A stretch of DNA of 64,000 nucleotides from assembly GCF_008639165.1 (NCBI RefSeq), contig NZ_CP029197.1, positions 3,844,001 through 3,908,000 of the forward strand, given 5' to 3'. Below, one piece after another: positions 7,002 to 17,084 of the stretch. Each line of letters begins with the position of its first letter. Within the stretch, counting starts at the first letter, position 1. The notes below the pieces were generated by a model that did no database searches, was not told the origin of the DNA, and saw only the letters and a list, made by a program, of their open reading frames with translations. The DNA comes from Streptomyces venezuelae ATCC 10712. GTDB lineage: Bacteria; Actinomycetota; Actinomycetes; Streptomycetales; Streptomycetaceae. A program made the translations under genes and the position numbers.

Positions 7002-8981
7002 ATGGCGCGACCTACCACCGGCCCCACCCGCCTCACCCCACCCCCCTGGCTCACCGCCGGCCTCAAACCGGCCGACACCCCCGTCCCCCGGGCCGCCGTC
7101 GCCCGCGCCGCCGTCGCCCTGTCCGCCCCGCTCGCCGCAGGACTGGCCCTCGGGCAGCCCGCGTACGGCGCGCTAGTGTCCATGGGCGCGCTCTCCGGCG
7201 TCATCGGCGACACCGCCGACGCCTACCGGATGCGGATCTTCAACATCGCCGTGCCGCAGCTCTTCGGCGCCGTCGGCGTCACCCTCGGCACCCTCGTCTT
7301 CGGACACGGCTGGCTCGCCGTCGCCGTGCTGACGGTCGTCGCGCTGGTCTCCGGGATGATCTCCTCGATCGGCGCCGTCGCCTCCGTCTCGGGCCTCCTC
7401 CTGCTGCTCAACGCCGTCGTCGGAGCCGGACTCCCGATGCCCGACCCCTGGTGGAAGGCCCCCGTCCTGCTCACCCTCGGCGGGCTGTTCGTCCTCCTCC
7501 TCACCCTCCTCGGCTGGCCCTTCCGCCGCGCCGCGCCCGAACGGACCGCCGTCGCCGCCACCTACCGCTCCGTCGCCGCGCTGTACGAGGCCACCGGCAC
7601 CGCCGCGTACGACGAACAGCGGCAGGCCGTCACCGCCTCCCTCAACCAGTCCTACGACCTCATCCTCGCCCGCCGCGCCCGCCAGCACGGCCGCACGCCC
7701 TCCCTGGTCCGCCTGCTGTCCCAGCTGAACGTCGTCATCCCGCTCGTCGAGGCCGCCCCCGCCGCCCACCTCCGCGCCCAGCTGTACGGCCCGATCCCCG
7801 CCGCCGTCCCCGCCTGCGTCCGCGAACTCGCCGACGCCGTCGAGGAAGGCCGCACCGGGGCACCCGTACTCGACCTGCCGACCCCCGAGCGACCCGCAGA
7901 AAAGGCCGTCGACCACGCCCTGCGGCACGCCGCCGCCGTCGTCCACACCGCCGGAACCGAACCCCACCCGGCGTCACCGGCCAAGGGCGACTCCGTCGAC
8001 GACCGGCTCGGCCGCCCCGCCGCCCTGCGGATCAGGGCCCGCCGGGCCACCCGCGCCGCCCTGCTGTCGGAGGCCTCCTGGCGGTACGGGCTGCGCCTGG
8101 CGCTCTGCATCGGGCTCGCGCAGGCCCTCGTGTCGCTGATCGCCGTGCCCCGCTCGTACTGGGTGGCGCTGACCGTCACGTTCGTCATGAAGCCCGACTT
8201 CGGCTCGGTGTTCTCCCGGGCCGTCCTGCGCGCCCTCGGCACCGCCGCCGGGCTGCTGCTCGCCGCCCTCGTCCTCGCCGAGGTCCCGCGCGGCTGGTGG
8301 GACGTGCCCGTGATGTGCGTGCTCGCCGCCCTCATCCCCGCCTTCTCCGCCAAGGGGTACGCCTTCCAGACCGCGGCCATCACCCCGGTGATCCTGCTCC
8401 TCTCCGACACCCTCAACCAGCAGGGCTTCGCCCTGGTCATGCCCCGCCTGTACGACTCGCTCATCGGCTGCGGCATCGCGCTGATCGCCGGCTACCTGCT
8501 GTGGCCCGAGTCCTGGCACAGCCGGATCGGCGACCGGCTCGCGGACGCCGTCTCCGACACCGCCGCCTATGTGACCCGCGCGTTCGCCGCGGACGGGGAC
8601 CAGGGCGCCCGGGTGCGGGCCCGGCGCAAGCTCTACCGCGACCTGTCGACCGTGCGCTCCGAGTTCCAGCGCGCGCTGACGGAGCCGCCGCCGACCGGCA
8701 CCCGGGCCGCCGCCTGGTGGCCGCTGGTCGTCGCCGTCGAGCGGATCGTGGACGCGACGACCGCCGCCCGCATCCGGGTCGACCACGGCGCCGCCCCGCC
8801 CGACCCGGCCGAGGTCGCCGCCGTCGAACGGGAACTGCGCGAACTCGCCGAAGGCATCCGGGAGTCGGAGACCCTCGTCGAGGTCCGCAGCGACCTGCCC
8901 GGCGACGAGAACGGAGTCCTCGCCCCGCTCCGCCAGGAGGTCCGCGGCGCCCGCGCCATCGCCGGTCCCGACCTGCGGTAA
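7002..8981 (+). CDS. FUSC family (YccS/aromatic acid exporter-like) membrane protein
   Basis: The 659-residue protein has two clusters of membrane helices (about residues 28-170 and 360-500) separated and followed by long cytosolic helical regions. This is the duplicated FUSC arrangement of AaeB/YccS-type exporters. The second cluster contains the family signature YWVALTVTFVMKPDFGSVFSRAVLR...GTAAGLLLAAL. Relatives export hydroxylated aromatic acids; the substrate here is unknown. Start ATG 7002 is chosen because the preceding 46 in-frame codons overlap the DUF2630 gene in another frame. A hairpin terminator follows directly. Confidence 0.85.
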   Translation: MARPTTGPTRLTPPPWLTAGLKPADTPVPRAAVARAAVALSAPLAAGLALGQPAYGALVSMGALSGVIGDTADAYRMRIFNIAVPQLFGAVGVTLGTLVFGHGWLAVAVLTVVALVSGMISSIGAVASVSGLLLLLNAVVGAGLPMPDPWWKAPVLLTLGGLFVLLLTLLGWPFRRAAPERTAVAATYRSVAALYEATGTAAYDEQRQAVTASLNQSYDLILARRARQHGRTPSLVRLLSQLNVVIPLVEAAPAAHLRAQLYGPIPAAVPACVRELADAVEEGRTGAPVLDLPTPERPAEKAVDHALRHAAAVVHTAGTEPHPASPAKGDSVDDRLGRPAALRIRARRATRAALLSEASWRYGLRLALCIGLAQALVSLIAVPRSYWVALTVTFVMKPDFGSVFSRAVLRALGTAAGLLLAALVLAEVPRGWWDVPVMCVLAALIPAFSAKGYAFQTAAITPVILLLSDTLNQQGFALVMPRLYDSLIGCGIALIAGYLLWPESWHSRIGDRLADAVSDTAAYVTRAFAADGDQGARVRARRKLYRDLSTVRSEFQRALTEPPPTGTRAAAWWPLVVAVERIVDATTAARIRVDHGAAPPDPAEVAAVERELRELAEGIRESETLVEVRSDLPGDENGVLAPLRQEVRGARAIAGPDLR

Positions 8982-8985
8982 ACCT

Positions 8986-9007
8986 CCTCCCGGGGGCGTA
9001 CGGGAGG
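8986..9007 (+). terminator. hairpin terminator after the FUSC gene
   Basis: CCTCCCG (8986-8992) pairs with CGGGAGG (9001-9007) around an 8-nt loop, 5 bp after the TAA stop. It has a 7-bp GC-rich stem and no U-tract, as is usual in Streptomyces. The rest of the gap up to 9178 shows nothing else I can name. Confidence 0.5.
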
Positions 9008-9178
9008 ACTTACCGGCGGTCACTGAACGGAACCCTCCCCACCGCCGTTACCGGAAGCCACCCGGGCGACTACGATGCGCTCGATCTCACCGTGATCCGC
9101 GCCCGCCGCCGTCGGCAACCGGCCCGGCGGACGGGCCACTTCGCCCTGCCTCACCCCCCGCGCCCCGAGGACCCCGCC

Positions 9179-10654
9179 ATGCGCACCACCACGAACAGAG
9201 GGCTCCAGCCCAATGTCCTCGGCACCTTCGACACGATCGTGATGGCCGTCGCCGGCAGCGCCCCCGCCTACTCGATGGCCGCGACCACCGCCGTCCTCTT
9301 CGGCGCCGTCGGCCACGCGGGCCCGGCCGCCCTGCTGTACTGCGCGATACCGATGTTCGGCATCGTCCTCGCGTACGCCCGCCTCGGGCGGATCGACGTC
9401 AACGCCGGTGCCGGCTACTCCTGGGTGGGCCGCACGCTCCACCCCTTCCTCGGCTTCCTCTCCGGCTGGGCACTGGTCTTCGCCGCCACCGTCTTCATGG
9501 TGGCCGGCTCCCTGCCCGCCGGATCCCTCACCCTCTCGCTGATCGACGCCGACCTCGCCGACAGCACCCCGCTCGCCGCGGCCGTCGGCGCGGGCTGGTT
9601 CCTGATCATGCTGCTCGTGGTGCTCGGCGGCGCCCGGCTCACCGTCCGGGCCCAGCTGATCATGTCGGGCGTCGAGATGCTGATCCTGATCGGCTTCATC
9701 CTGGCCGCCGTCGCCCACCGGGGCCGGGCCACCGCCTTCGACTGGTCCTGGTTCGGCCTCGGCCAGTTCGAAGGACCGCAGGGCTTCGCCGCGGGCGCGC
9801 TGATCGCCGCCTTCTACTACTGGGGCTGGGACGTCACCAGCAACCTCAGCGAGGAGACCCGCAACAGCCGCCGCACCGCCGGCCTCGCCGCGCTCGTCGG
9901 CGTCGCCTTCGTCTTCCTCCTCTTCGTCGCCGTCACCGTCGTCGTCAACGTCCTGCTGACCGCGGAGGAGATCCGTACCGCAGGACCCAACGTCCTCGCC
10001 GTCATCGGCCAGCAGATCTGGCCCGGCGTCGGCGGCAAACTCCTCGTCGTGGCCGTCCTCCTGTCCACCGTCGCCACCCTGGAGACCACCCTCCTCCAGG
10101 TCACCCGCTCGCTCTTCGCCATGGGCCGCGACCGGACCCTGCCCGCCCCCCTCGGCATCGTGCACCGCCGCTGGAACACCCCGTGGGTCGCGATCACCGC
10201 CGTCGGCGGCGCGGCGCTGGTGATGTTCGCGGCCGCCGCGGCCGCGGGCTCCGTCCAGCAGATCCTCCGCGACGCCGTCTCCGCGATCGGACTCCAGATC
10301 GCGTTCTACTACGGCCTGGCCGGCATCGCCGCGATCGTCGCGTACAAGGCCGTCCTGTTCCGCTCCGTGAAGAACCTGGTCCTCGGCGGCCTCTGGCCAC
10401 TGCTCGGCTCGGCCTTCATGCTCTGGGCCTTCGTCGAGTCCCTCGGCGAACTCTCCACCACCGCCCTCACGATCGGCCTCGGCGGCCTCCTCCTCGGCCT
10501 GCTCCCGCTGCTCGTGTACTGGCGCAAGGGCAGCGACTACTACCGCCCCGCCCGCCTCGACGCCCTGCGCGCCATGGCGGCCGCCGAAGGCTCAGGACCG
10601 GCCACCCGCGCCCGGACCGGAACCCGCGACCAGAGCTACGCAACGGATTTCTGA
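9179..10654 (+). CDS. APC family amino acid permease
   Basis: The 491-residue protein has about 12 membrane helices. Helix 1 carries the broken-helix signature TFDTIVMAVAGSAPAYSMAATTAVLFGAVG, followed by NAGAGYSWVGRTLHPFLGFLSGWAL, typical of APC-superfamily amino-acid/polyamine/organocation transporters. The central YYWGWDVTSNLSEETRNSRR loop supports this. It is expected in the cytoplasmic membrane importing an amino acid or amine; specificity cannot be read from sequence. ATG 9179 follows GAGGA at 11 nt. The very long in-frame extension upstream is antisense-like shadow across the FUSC gene. Confidence 0.9.
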   Translation: MRTTTNRGLQPNVLGTFDTIVMAVAGSAPAYSMAATTAVLFGAVGHAGPAALLYCAIPMFGIVLAYARLGRIDVNAGAGYSWVGRTLHPFLGFLSGWALVFAATVFMVAGSLPAGSLTLSLIDADLADSTPLAAAVGAGWFLIMLLVVLGGARLTVRAQLIMSGVEMLILIGFILAAVAHRGRATAFDWSWFGLGQFEGPQGFAAGALIAAFYYWGWDVTSNLSEETRNSRRTAGLAALVGVAFVFLLFVAVTVVVNVLLTAEEIRTAGPNVLAVIGQQIWPGVGGKLLVVAVLLSTVATLETTLLQVTRSLFAMGRDRTLPAPLGIVHRRWNTPWVAITAVGGAALVMFAAAAAAGSVQQILRDAVSAIGLQIAFYYGLAGIAAIVAYKAVLFRSVKNLVLGGLWPLLGSAFMLWAFVESLGELSTTALTIGLGGLLLGLLPLLVYWRKGSDYYRPARLDALRAMAAAEGSGPATRARTGTRDQSYATDF

Positions 10655-10732
10655 CCCAGACCCTCACCAAGAGCACGGGAACGTACGCGAGTTACCACTT
10701 CTGACGGCAGCCGAACCCGAAGGAGGCCCCCG

Positions 10733-11722
10733 ATGGCCGTACGCCGCCGCTCCACGCGCTCGGCGCGTCCGGAACGCTTCGCGCCCGACTTCGACCCGGA
10801 CTTCGGGGACCGCGCCCTGACCGAGGCGCGCCACGACATCGTCATCGGCCGCTGGCAGGGCGTACGGGACCTGCTCGCGGCCACCGGAGACCACTGGGCC
10901 CGCCGCACCCACCGGCTGCGGCTCCTCTCGCACGCCGCCGCGGGCAGCTCCACGGTGGAGACCTGGCGGGCCGCCGAACCGGGCAACCCGGACGCGGCGG
11001 TGCTGCGGGCGGCGACCGAGGTGGTACGGGTCTTCGACGCGGCCATCGCCGCCGGCCGGGGCGCGGCGGTCGACCGGGGCCGCATCGACGCCGCCGTCGA
11101 CGCCTGCCGGGGCGCGGCCGAGGCGGCACCCGCCGACCCGATGCCCTGGGTGTCACTGCTGTCGGTGGCCCGGCTGTACGAGGGCGGCGTGCCCCGGCGC
11201 GAACTGCGGCACTGGTTCGACGAGTTGCGGCGCCGCGACCCGTACAACACCGAAGGGCACATCCAGGTGCTGCGCTACTGGTCGGCGCGCTGGCACGGGA
11301 CCCACGGCAGCATGTACGACTTCGCGCGGGACGCGGCGGGAGTGGCGCCGCCCGGATCGCCGCTGCCGGTGCTCGTGCAGGTCGCGCGGGTGGAGGAGTA
11401 CCGCTACATCGCCGACGGGGCGCTGGGCCGCGGCCCGGTGCGCGGCTTCGACCAGCACTGGAAGCACGAGCTGGCGGTCACCGAGCTGCGGCGGACGCAC
11501 GCCCGGTGGATCGGCGGCCGGGAACCGGGGACACCCGTGGCCCCGGAAGAGGTCGGCGACCTCAACTTCCTCGTCCACGCGGCCTGCTACGCGGGCCAGG
11601 TGGAGATCGCCCGGGAGCTGCTCGGCATGCTCGGCAGCCGGGCGGCCTGGGTGCCGTGGGCGTACACGGGGGACCCGGGGGAGCAGTTCGTACGGTTCCG
11701 GGAGGGCCTGGGGGTGGAGTGA
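10733..11722 (+). CDS. helical-repeat hypothetical protein
   Basis: The 329-residue, soluble, predominantly helical protein is rich in Ala, Arg and Trp. Its pattern of paired helices (ALTEARHDIVIGRWQGVRDLL, ADPMPWVSLLSVARLYEG, RRDPYNTEGHIQVLRYWSARWHG, HAACYAGQVEIARELLGML) resembles TPR-like or DUF4034-type folds. No catalytic motif is visible. Such proteins often act as scaffolds, but no function can be assigned. The ATG has an excellent AAGGAGG ribosome-binding site 7 nt upstream. It sits 78 bp after the permease gene, possibly in the same transcript, and ends in a hairpin shared with phoX. Confidence 0.7.
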   Translation: MAVRRRSTRSARPERFAPDFDPDFGDRALTEARHDIVIGRWQGVRDLLAATGDHWARRTHRLRLLSHAAAGSSTVETWRAAEPGNPDAAVLRAATEVVRVFDAAIAAGRGAAVDRGRIDAAVDACRGAAEAAPADPMPWVSLLSVARLYEGGVPRRELRHWFDELRRRDPYNTEGHIQVLRYWSARWHGTHGSMYDFARDAAGVAPPGSPLPVLVQVARVEEYRYIADGALGRGPVRGFDQHWKHELAVTELRRTHARWIGGREPGTPVAPEEVGDLNFLVHAACYAGQVEIARELLGMLGSRAAWVPWAYTGDPGEQFVRFREGLGVE

Positions 11723-11737
11723 ACCCACTCCACCCCC
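11710..11737. terminator. bidirectional hairpin between convergent genes
   Basis: GGGGGTGGAGT (11710-11720) pairs perfectly with ACTCCACCCCC (11727-11737) around a 6-nt loop. The stem includes the last codons and stop region of the upstream gene. It sits 14 bp from the phoX stop, so it can end transcription from both sides. Confidence 0.7.
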
Positions 11738-11750
11738 GGGCGCCCCGCCG

Positions 11751-13835
11751 CTACAGACCGATGTCGCGGCCGTCCGTGCGCCAGACGGCGACGACCGACG
11801 GACGGACGATCCTGCCGGGTCCGTCCGGCCAGACCGAGGCCGGCTTCTCGACGGAGGCGCCGTCGACCTCGCCCGGGTGCTGCACGGCCACCAGGACACG
11901 GCGGTCCTGGATGATCGGCCCGCAGGTCTCGGCGCCCTTCGGCACGGTCAGGAACTGCTTGAGCTCGCCCCGGCGCTCGCCCTGCGTGGCGACGCCGAAC
12001 AGGCCGTCGTGCGAGCCCAGCTGGGCGCCGTCCGTGGAGATCCACAGGTTGCCGTGCGGGTCGAAGGCCACGTTGTCGGGGCAGGAGATCGGGGAGACCT
12101 TCTCCTTGGGGTAGCCCGCGAAGTAGGTGGCCGGGTCGTTCGGGTCGCCGGCGACCAGGAAGAGGCGCCAGGCGAAACCGTCCGAGGACGGGTCGTCCCA
12201 GTTCTCCGCCAGTTCGAGGACCTGCCCGTGCTTGTTGAGGTTGCGCGGGTTCGCCTCGTCCGCGGGAGCCTTGCCGGCCTTGCCGCGGTCGGTGTTGTTG
12301 GTGAGCGCGACGTAGACGCGACCGGTGCGCGGGGACGGCTCGACGTCCTCGGGGCGGTCCATCTTGGTGGCGCCGACCTTGTCACCGGCGAGGCGGGTGA
12401 AGACGTACACCTCCTCGGCGGTCATGCCGGGGACGTGCGAGACATCGCCGGTGGCCAGCGGGATCCACACGCCCGATCCGTCGAACTCGCCGTCGTTGGG
12501 GTGCTTGCCCGTGCCGTCGATCTCCGCCGCCGGGGAGTCGCCGGTCAGCTTGGCGACGTACAGCGTGCCCTCGTCCAGCAGCGTCAGGTTGTGCTCGCGG
12601 GCGGCCCGCGAGGTGCCCTTCTTCATCCGCTTGCTGGAGACGAACTTGTAGAAGTAGTCGAACCGCTCGTCGTCGCCCATGTAGACGACCGGCCGGCCGT
12701 CGGCGGTCAGCCGCGGCTGCGCCGCCTCGTGCTTGAAACGGCCCAGCGCGGTGCGCTTGCGGGGCGTCGACTCCGGGTCGTACGGGTCGAGCTCGACGAC
12801 CCAGCCGAAGCGGTGGACCTCGTTCGGCTCCTGCTTGAGGTCGAAACGCTTGTCGAACCGCTCCCACTTGCGCTCGGTGGCACCGGTGCCGACGCCGTAG
12901 CGCTTGTCGGTGGCGCTGGAGCCGTTCGCGAAGTACTGGTTGAAGTTCTCCTCGCCGTGGAGGGTGGTGCCCCACGGGGTGGTGCCGCCGGCGCAGTTGT
13001 TCAGCGTGCCGAGGACCTTGCGGCCCGTCGGGTCGGCGGACGTCCTCAGCAGGGCGCTGCCCGCGGCGGGGCCGGTGACCCGGAACTCGCTCGTCGTGTG
13101 CAGACGGCGGTTCAGGTAGTGACGGCCGACCGGGGTGAGCTTGCCCGTACGGTGCTCCTCCTGGACGACGACGACCGACAGGCCGTGCGCCGCCCAGGCG
13201 ATCTCGACCTGCTCACGGGTCGGGTTCGCGGCGTCGTAGCCGCGGAACATCAGGACCTCGTCGGTGTACTCGTGGTTCGCGACGAGCACCTGACGGCCGT
13301 GCTCCCCACGCAGCGGCAGCAGGGAGAGGAAGTCGTTGTTGTAGCCGAACTGGCCGGCCTGGGCCTTCGCCGTCTGCTTCTCGGAATCGAAGGCGGGGGC
13401 GCCACGGAGGATGGGCTCGCCCCAGCGGATGACCACGTTCTGCGAGTAACCGGAGGGGACGGTCACCTGGTCGGCGGTGTTCGGCGCGACCGGGGTGAAG
13501 CGGAGACCACGGGCCCCGTCCGCCTTGCCGTGACCGTGCTTCTCGGGACGGGCGGCGACGGCCTCGGGCGCGGCGCTCAGCGCGAGGGCGCCGCCGGCGG
13601 CGGAGGCGACGGTCACGACGGCGGCGGCACGCAGCGCCGAACGGCGGGACAGCGCACCGGCTATGACATCGCCGACGTACTCGTTGTCGCTGGTGTTCGG
13701 CACCTCGTGGAAGCAGGCGTCACCACACCGGTAACGGCAAGTGAGAGCGGAACGGCCGCCTCCGTGGGGGTTGGTGCTCAGCAGCGGCAGCAGTTTGCGC
13801 ACTTCGTCCTCCTCCGGCGCACACTGCGCCGACAT
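11751..13835 (-). CDS. phoX: PhoX family (DUF839) Tat-secreted alkaline phosphatase
   Basis: This 694-residue protein has a long N-terminal region with cysteines (C33, C37, C41). A Tat motif S63-R64-R65-S-A-L and a hydrophobic run ([19 protein letters not shown]) follow, so it is exported folded. The mature domain has PhoX/DUF839 features: [62 protein letters not shown] and [16 protein letters not shown]. PhoX enzymes are Ca/Fe-dependent phosphomonoesterases releasing phosphate from organic esters. Two PHO-box repeats 58 bp upstream strongly suggest PhoP control under phosphate starvation. Catalytic activity is inferred. Confidence 0.88.
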   Translation of the reverse strand: MSAQCAPEEDEVRKLLPLLSTNPHGGGRSALTCRYRCGDACFHEVPNTSDNEYVGDVIAGALSRRSALRAAAVVTVASAAGGALALSAAPEAVAARPEKHGHGKADGARGLRFTPVAPNTADQVTVPSGYSQNVVIRWGEPILRGAPAFDSEKQTAKAQAGQFGYNNDFLSLLPLRGEHGRQVLVANHEYTDEVLMFRGYDAANPTREQVEIAWAAHGLSVVVVQEEHRTGKLTPVGRHYLNRRLHTTSEFRVTGPAAGSALLRTSADPTGRKVLGTLNNCAGGTTPWGTTLHGEENFNQYFANGSSATDKRYGVGTGATERKWERFDKRFDLKQEPNEVHRFGWVVELDPYDPESTPRKRTALGRFKHEAAQPRLTADGRPVVYMGDDERFDYFYKFVSSKRMKKGTSRAAREHNLTLLDEGTLYVAKLTGDSPAAEIDGTGKHPNDGEFDGSGVWIPLATGDVSHVPGMTAEEVYVFTRLAGDKVGATKMDRPEDVEPSPRTGRVYVALTNNTDRGKAGKAPADEANPRNLNKHGQVLELAENWDDPSSDGFAWRLFLVAGDPNDPATYFAGYPKEKVSPISCPDNVAFDPHGNLWISTDGAQLGSHDGLFGVATQGERRGELKQFLTVPKGAETCGPIIQDRRVLVAVQHPGEVDGASVEKPASVWPDGPGRIVRPSVVAVWRTDGRDIGL

Positions 13836-13892
13836 GGTGTCGGGATTCCTTCGGCCGCGACGCTATGTGCGCACATCTGCACAGGGACGGCG

Positions 13893-13914
13893 ACGGAGTG
13901 AACGCCGAATGAAT
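13893..13914 (-). promoter_or_regulatory. PHO box (PhoP operator) upstream of phoX
   Basis: Reading the minus strand, two consecutive 11-nt direct repeat units occur: ATTCATTCGGC (13914-13904) and GTTCACTCCGT (13903-13893). They match the Streptomyces PHO-box pattern (G/A)TTCAyyCgG with the core TTCA in both. The pair ends 58 bp before the phoX ATG, the usual position for PhoP activation. Confidence 0.7.
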
Positions 13915-14058
13915 GCACGGCAACCGGGGGCGACCGGGTCGCGGAGGAGCCGGAGGGCGGCCGCTAACCTTACGTGTCCGCCCTGGCCAGGGATGAACGT
14001 CCCGAAACGCCCAGTACGGACATTCACACGCACCCCACTCATGCGAAAGGGTTCGCCC

Positions 14059-16002
14059 ATGGGTATTCGGAGCATGCTGCGCAAGGTGTTCGGCCGGGAC
14101 CGCGAGGACACCCCGGCAACCTCCGCCGTCCCGCCCCAGACGCGTGAGACGCCGAAGTCCACCACCCCGGACACCCCGGAAGCCGCGGCCCGCCGAGCAG
14201 CGGACGACCTGGTGGCGGCGTCCTTCGACAACCCCCAAATCCCCCGCGCCCGCGCGAAGACGCGTGCGGCTGGGCCGGAGGCGGCGACGGTGACGGAGGG
14301 GGCGGCCTCGGCGGCCGAGACGACGGGGGGACCGGCCCCGGCGGCCGAGGCGGAGGGGAGTGCGGCCCCGGCGGCCGAGGCGACGAAGGGCCTGGCCCCG
14401 ACGGCCGACGCGGCAGCGGAGAAGGCGGCCCCGGCGGCCGAGGCGGCCGTTGAGCCCCGGGGCGACGCGACTCCGGAGACGACGGCCGTCACCGCCGACG
14501 CGCCGGAGCCGACCGCCGAGGCGACGGAGGAGCCGGCCCCGGCGGCCAAGACGGAGGCCGCGGCTGACGCGCCGCAGGCGGAGGCGGACGCCACCGCGAC
14601 GGCGGAGCCCGCGCCGGTGGACGCGAACGCCGACACCGCAGGTGCGGCCGAAGTCGTGGCGGACACCGACGCGGTCGACGCTGCTCCGGAGGAGCAGGCG
14701 GAGGCCGAAGCCGCGCCGCAGGCGACCGCCGAGGCGAAGGCCGAGGAGCCGACCGCCGCGACGGCGGACGCGGACGCGACCACGGCGGACGCCGAAACCG
14801 CCCCGCAGGAGCAGGCCGTGGACCCGGAGGCCGCTGCCGCCGACGCTGCTCCGCAGGAGCAGACGGAGGCCGAGGCCGCGCCGCAGGCGACCGCCGCCAC
14901 GGAGCCCGAGGCGAAGGCCGAGGAGCCGGCCGCCGCGACGGCGGACGCGGACGCGACCACCGCCGACGCCGAAGCCGCCCCGCAGGAGCAGGCTGCCGAG
15001 CCGGAGGCCGCCGCCGCCGACGCGGTCGACGCTGCTCCGGAGGAGCAGGCGGAGGCCGAGGCCGCGCCGCAGGCGACTGCCGACGCTGAGCCCGAGGCCG
15101 TCCCCGAGGCGGAGGCCGAGGAGCCGGCCGCCGCGGCGGCGGACGCCGAAGCCGCTCCGCAGGAGCAGGCCGGGGAGCCGGAGGCGGCCGCCGACGCCGA
15201 CGCGGTCGACGCTGCTCCGCAGGAGCAGACGGAGGCCGAGGCCGCGCCGCAGGCGACCGCCGCCACGGCGGACGCGGAGGGGACCACGGCGGACGCCGAA
15301 GCCGCTCCGCAGGAGCAGGCGGCGGCTACGGGGGCGCAGGTCCCCGCCCTCCCGCTCGCCAAGGTCAAGGCTGACGCCCCGCACCTCGTGGAGGCGTACA
15401 AGGCCGCCGGGGCGCAGCTCAAGAAGCAGGGGCTGGCGGGGGCGCGGGCTGCCGTGTATCTCGTCGTGGACCGGTCCGGTTCGATGCGCGGGTACTTCAA
15501 GGACGGCTCCGTGCAGCGACTCGCCGAGCAGGTCACCGCGCTGGCGGCGCACCTCGACGAGGACGCCACGGTCACGACGGTGTTCTTCTCGACCGACATC
15601 GACGGGACGGTCGACCTGACCCCCGCCGACCTCACCCCGACCCGTGTCGACGAGGTCAACGCCACCCTGGGCCGGCTGGGCCGTACCAACTACCACCGCG
15701 CGGTGGAGGAGGTCCTGGCGCACCACGAGAAGGCGGACGCGTCCCGCCCCGCCCTGGTCGTCTTCCAGACGGACGGCGCGCCGGAGTCGAAGACGGCCGC
15801 GACGCAGGCGCTGGCGGAGGCCGCCGGCCGCCCGCTGCACTGGCGGTTCGTGGCGTGGGGCGAGGAGGACAGCAAGGCCTTCGACTACCTCCGCAAGCTG
15901 GACGGCACGCCCCGTACGGGCACGTACTTCGCGGGCGCGACCCCGGTGGAGACGGCGCACCCGGCGTTCTACCGGGGGCTGCTCGCCGGCCTGGAGTTCT
16001 AG
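14059..16002 (+). CDS. VWA-domain protein with long disordered repeat linker
   Basis: The 647-residue protein has three parts. The N-terminus is basic and amphipathic ([15 protein letters not shown]). Residues ~20-430 form a low-complexity Ala/Glu/Pro/Thr linker in which EAAPQEQ and [10 protein letters not shown] recur. The C-terminal von Willebrand factor A domain (~460-640) has a complete MIDAS: D471-R-S473-G-S475, then TNYHRA and FQTDGAPES. The VWA domain resembles the TerF/TerY type found with tellurite-resistance proteins, though no ter genes are adjacent. It probably makes metal-dependent protein contacts. ATG 14059 (AAAGGG upstream) is preferred to the ATG at 14041. Its stop overlaps the stop of the convergent kinase in a shared CTAG. 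Confidence 0.8.
   Translation: MGIRSMLRKVFGRDREDTPATSAVPPQTRETPKSTTPDTPEAAARRAADDLVAASFDNPQIPRARAKTRAAGPEAATVTEGAASAAETTGGPAPAAEAEGSAAPAAEATKGLAPTADAAAEKAAPAAEAAVEPRGDATPETTAVTADAPEPTAEATEEPAPAAKTEAAADAPQAEADATATAEPAPVDANADTAGAAEVVADTDAVDAAPEEQAEAEAAPQATAEAKAEEPTAATADADATTADAETAPQEQAVDPEAAAADAAPQEQTEAEAAPQATAATEPEAKAEEPAAATADADATTADAEAAPQEQAAEPEAAAADAVDAAPEEQAEAEAAPQATADAEPEAVPEAEAEEPAAAAADAEAAPQEQAGEPEAAADADAVDAAPQEQTEAEAAPQATAATADAEGTTADAEAAPQEQAAATGAQVPALPLAKVKADAPHLVEAYKAAGAQLKKQGLAGARAAVYLVVDRSGSMRGYFKDGSVQRLAEQVTALAAHLDEDATVTTVFFSTDIDGTVDLTPADLTPTRVDEVNATLGRLGRTNYHRAVEEVLAHHEKADASRPALVVFQTDGAPESKTAATQALAEAAGRPLHWRFVAWGEEDSKAFDYLRKLDGTPRTGTYFAGATPVETAHPAFYRGLLAGLEF
14671..15330 (+). repeat. 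imperfect tandem coding repeats in the VWA linker
   Basis: Blocks beginning GCGGTCGACGCTGCTCC recur at 14671, 15022 and 15202. Related GACGCTGCTCCGCAGGAGCA blocks recur between them, for example at 14842. Each encodes DAVDAAP(E/Q)EQ(A/T)[10 protein letters not shown] or a shortened version. The spacing (351 and 180 bp) is a multiple of three, so the frame is kept. This suggests repeat-number variation by recombination or slippage. Confidence 0.75.
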
Positions 16003-17084
16003 GCCGGGCTCGTGGTGGCGGTGACCGGCAGGGTCACCGTCACCACGAGTCCGCCGCCGGCGTCCGCGTCGCGGGCCTCGGCGGTGACGTTCCCCCCGTG
16101 CGCCTCGGCGATCGACCGGACGATGGAGAGTCCGAGGCCGGCGCCCGGCCCCATCCGGTCGCGTCCTTCACCGCGCCGGAAGGGTTCGAAGAGTCCGGTG
16201 ACCTCTGCCGCCGGGACGACGGGCCCGGTGTTGGTCACGGTGAGGACGCCGCTTTCGGCCCGTACGGTCACCGTGCCGCCGGGCACGTTGTAGGTGACGG
16301 CGTTCGCGACGAGGTTCCGTACGAGCTGGGCGAGCAGCACCCGGCTGCCCCGTACGACGCCTCCGTCGGCGACCACGTACGCGTCGGGGTATTCGTCCTC
16401 GGCGACGTCTCCGAGCGCCACGTCGTCCCGCTCGGCGAGCCCCCGTTCGCTGCGGGCGAGGAGCAGCAGCCCGTCGATGAGGCGTTCGCTGCGCCGGTTG
16501 CTGTCGAGCAGGATCTGCCGCACGTCGCAGCTGTCGTCGAGGCCCACCTGGATCGCGGCGCGCTGGGTGGCGAGGGGGGTGCGCAGTTCGTGGGAGGCGT
16601 TGGCGATGAACCGGCGCTGGCTGTCGAAGGCCGTTTCGAGGCGTCCGAGCAGCGCGTCGATGGTGTCGCCGAGTTCTTTCAGTTCGTCGTCGGGTCCGCT
16701 GACGGCGATCCGGTCGTGCAGGTTGCGTTCGGAGAGCCGCCGGGCGCGGGCGGTCATGTCGTGGACGGGCCGCAGGACGCGTCCGGCGGTCCACCAGCCG
16801 ACGACGACGGCGCAGCAGGCCGTGGCGAGCAGGGCGAGGCTGGACCACATGAGCATCTGTTCGCGGGCGGCCCGGCTGATGTCGTCACCGAGTTCGTAGG
16901 CTTCGACGACCGCGACTCCGTCGGCGCGCGCGACGATCGCGTCGGTCTTGTCGTCGGTTCCGGCGAGGACGAGCAGGTTGACCACGAGGAGCAGTACGGT
17001 CCCGAGGACGAGGAAGGCTCCTCCGTACACGAGCGCGATCCGGGTCCGGATGGTCGATCCGGAGCCCAGGTAGGTTCCTGTCAC
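15999..17084 (-). CDS. two-component sensor histidine kinase
   Basis: The 361-residue kinase has two transmembrane helices (about residues 18-41 and 80-98) flanking a short extracytoplasmic loop. A HAMP linker follows (~99-150, with [20 protein letters not shown]), then a HisKA dimerisation domain with H165 in [10 protein letters not shown] and a HATPase domain ([24 protein letters not shown]). It should autophosphorylate H165 and phosphorylate the partner regulator. The GTG start at 17084 overlaps the regulator's stop (GTGA), so the two genes are translationally coupled. The sensory loop is only about 38 residues, so it may sense the membrane or a partner protein. Confidence 0.9.
   Translation of the reverse strand: MTGTYLGSGSTIRTRIALVYGGAFLVLGTVLLLVVNLLVLAGTDDKTDAIVARADGVAVVEAYELGDDISRAAREQMLMWSSLALLATACCAVVVGWWTAGRVLRPVHDMTARARRLSERNLHDRIAVSGPDDELKELGDTIDALLGRLETAFDSQRRFIANASHELRTPLATQRAAIQVGLDDSCDVRQILLDSNRRSERLIDGLLLLARSERGLAERDDVALGDVAEDEYPDAYVVADGGVVRGSRVLLAQLVRNLVANAVTYNVPGGTVTVRAESGVLTVTNTGPVVPAAEVTGLFEPFRRGEGRDRMGPGAGLGLSIVRSIAEAHGGNVTAEARDADAGGGLVVTVTLPVTATTSPA

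Noticed and set aside
6725..10654. A 1309-codon open frame covering the FUSC and permease genes
   Set aside because: Its first ~820 codons are Arg/Pro-rich shadow of the FUSC gene in another frame; only the permease part from 9179 is real.
14671..15330. Repeat array considered as a CRISPR
   Set aside because: The repeats are imperfect, coding and in frame with no unique spacers; they encode a protein linker.
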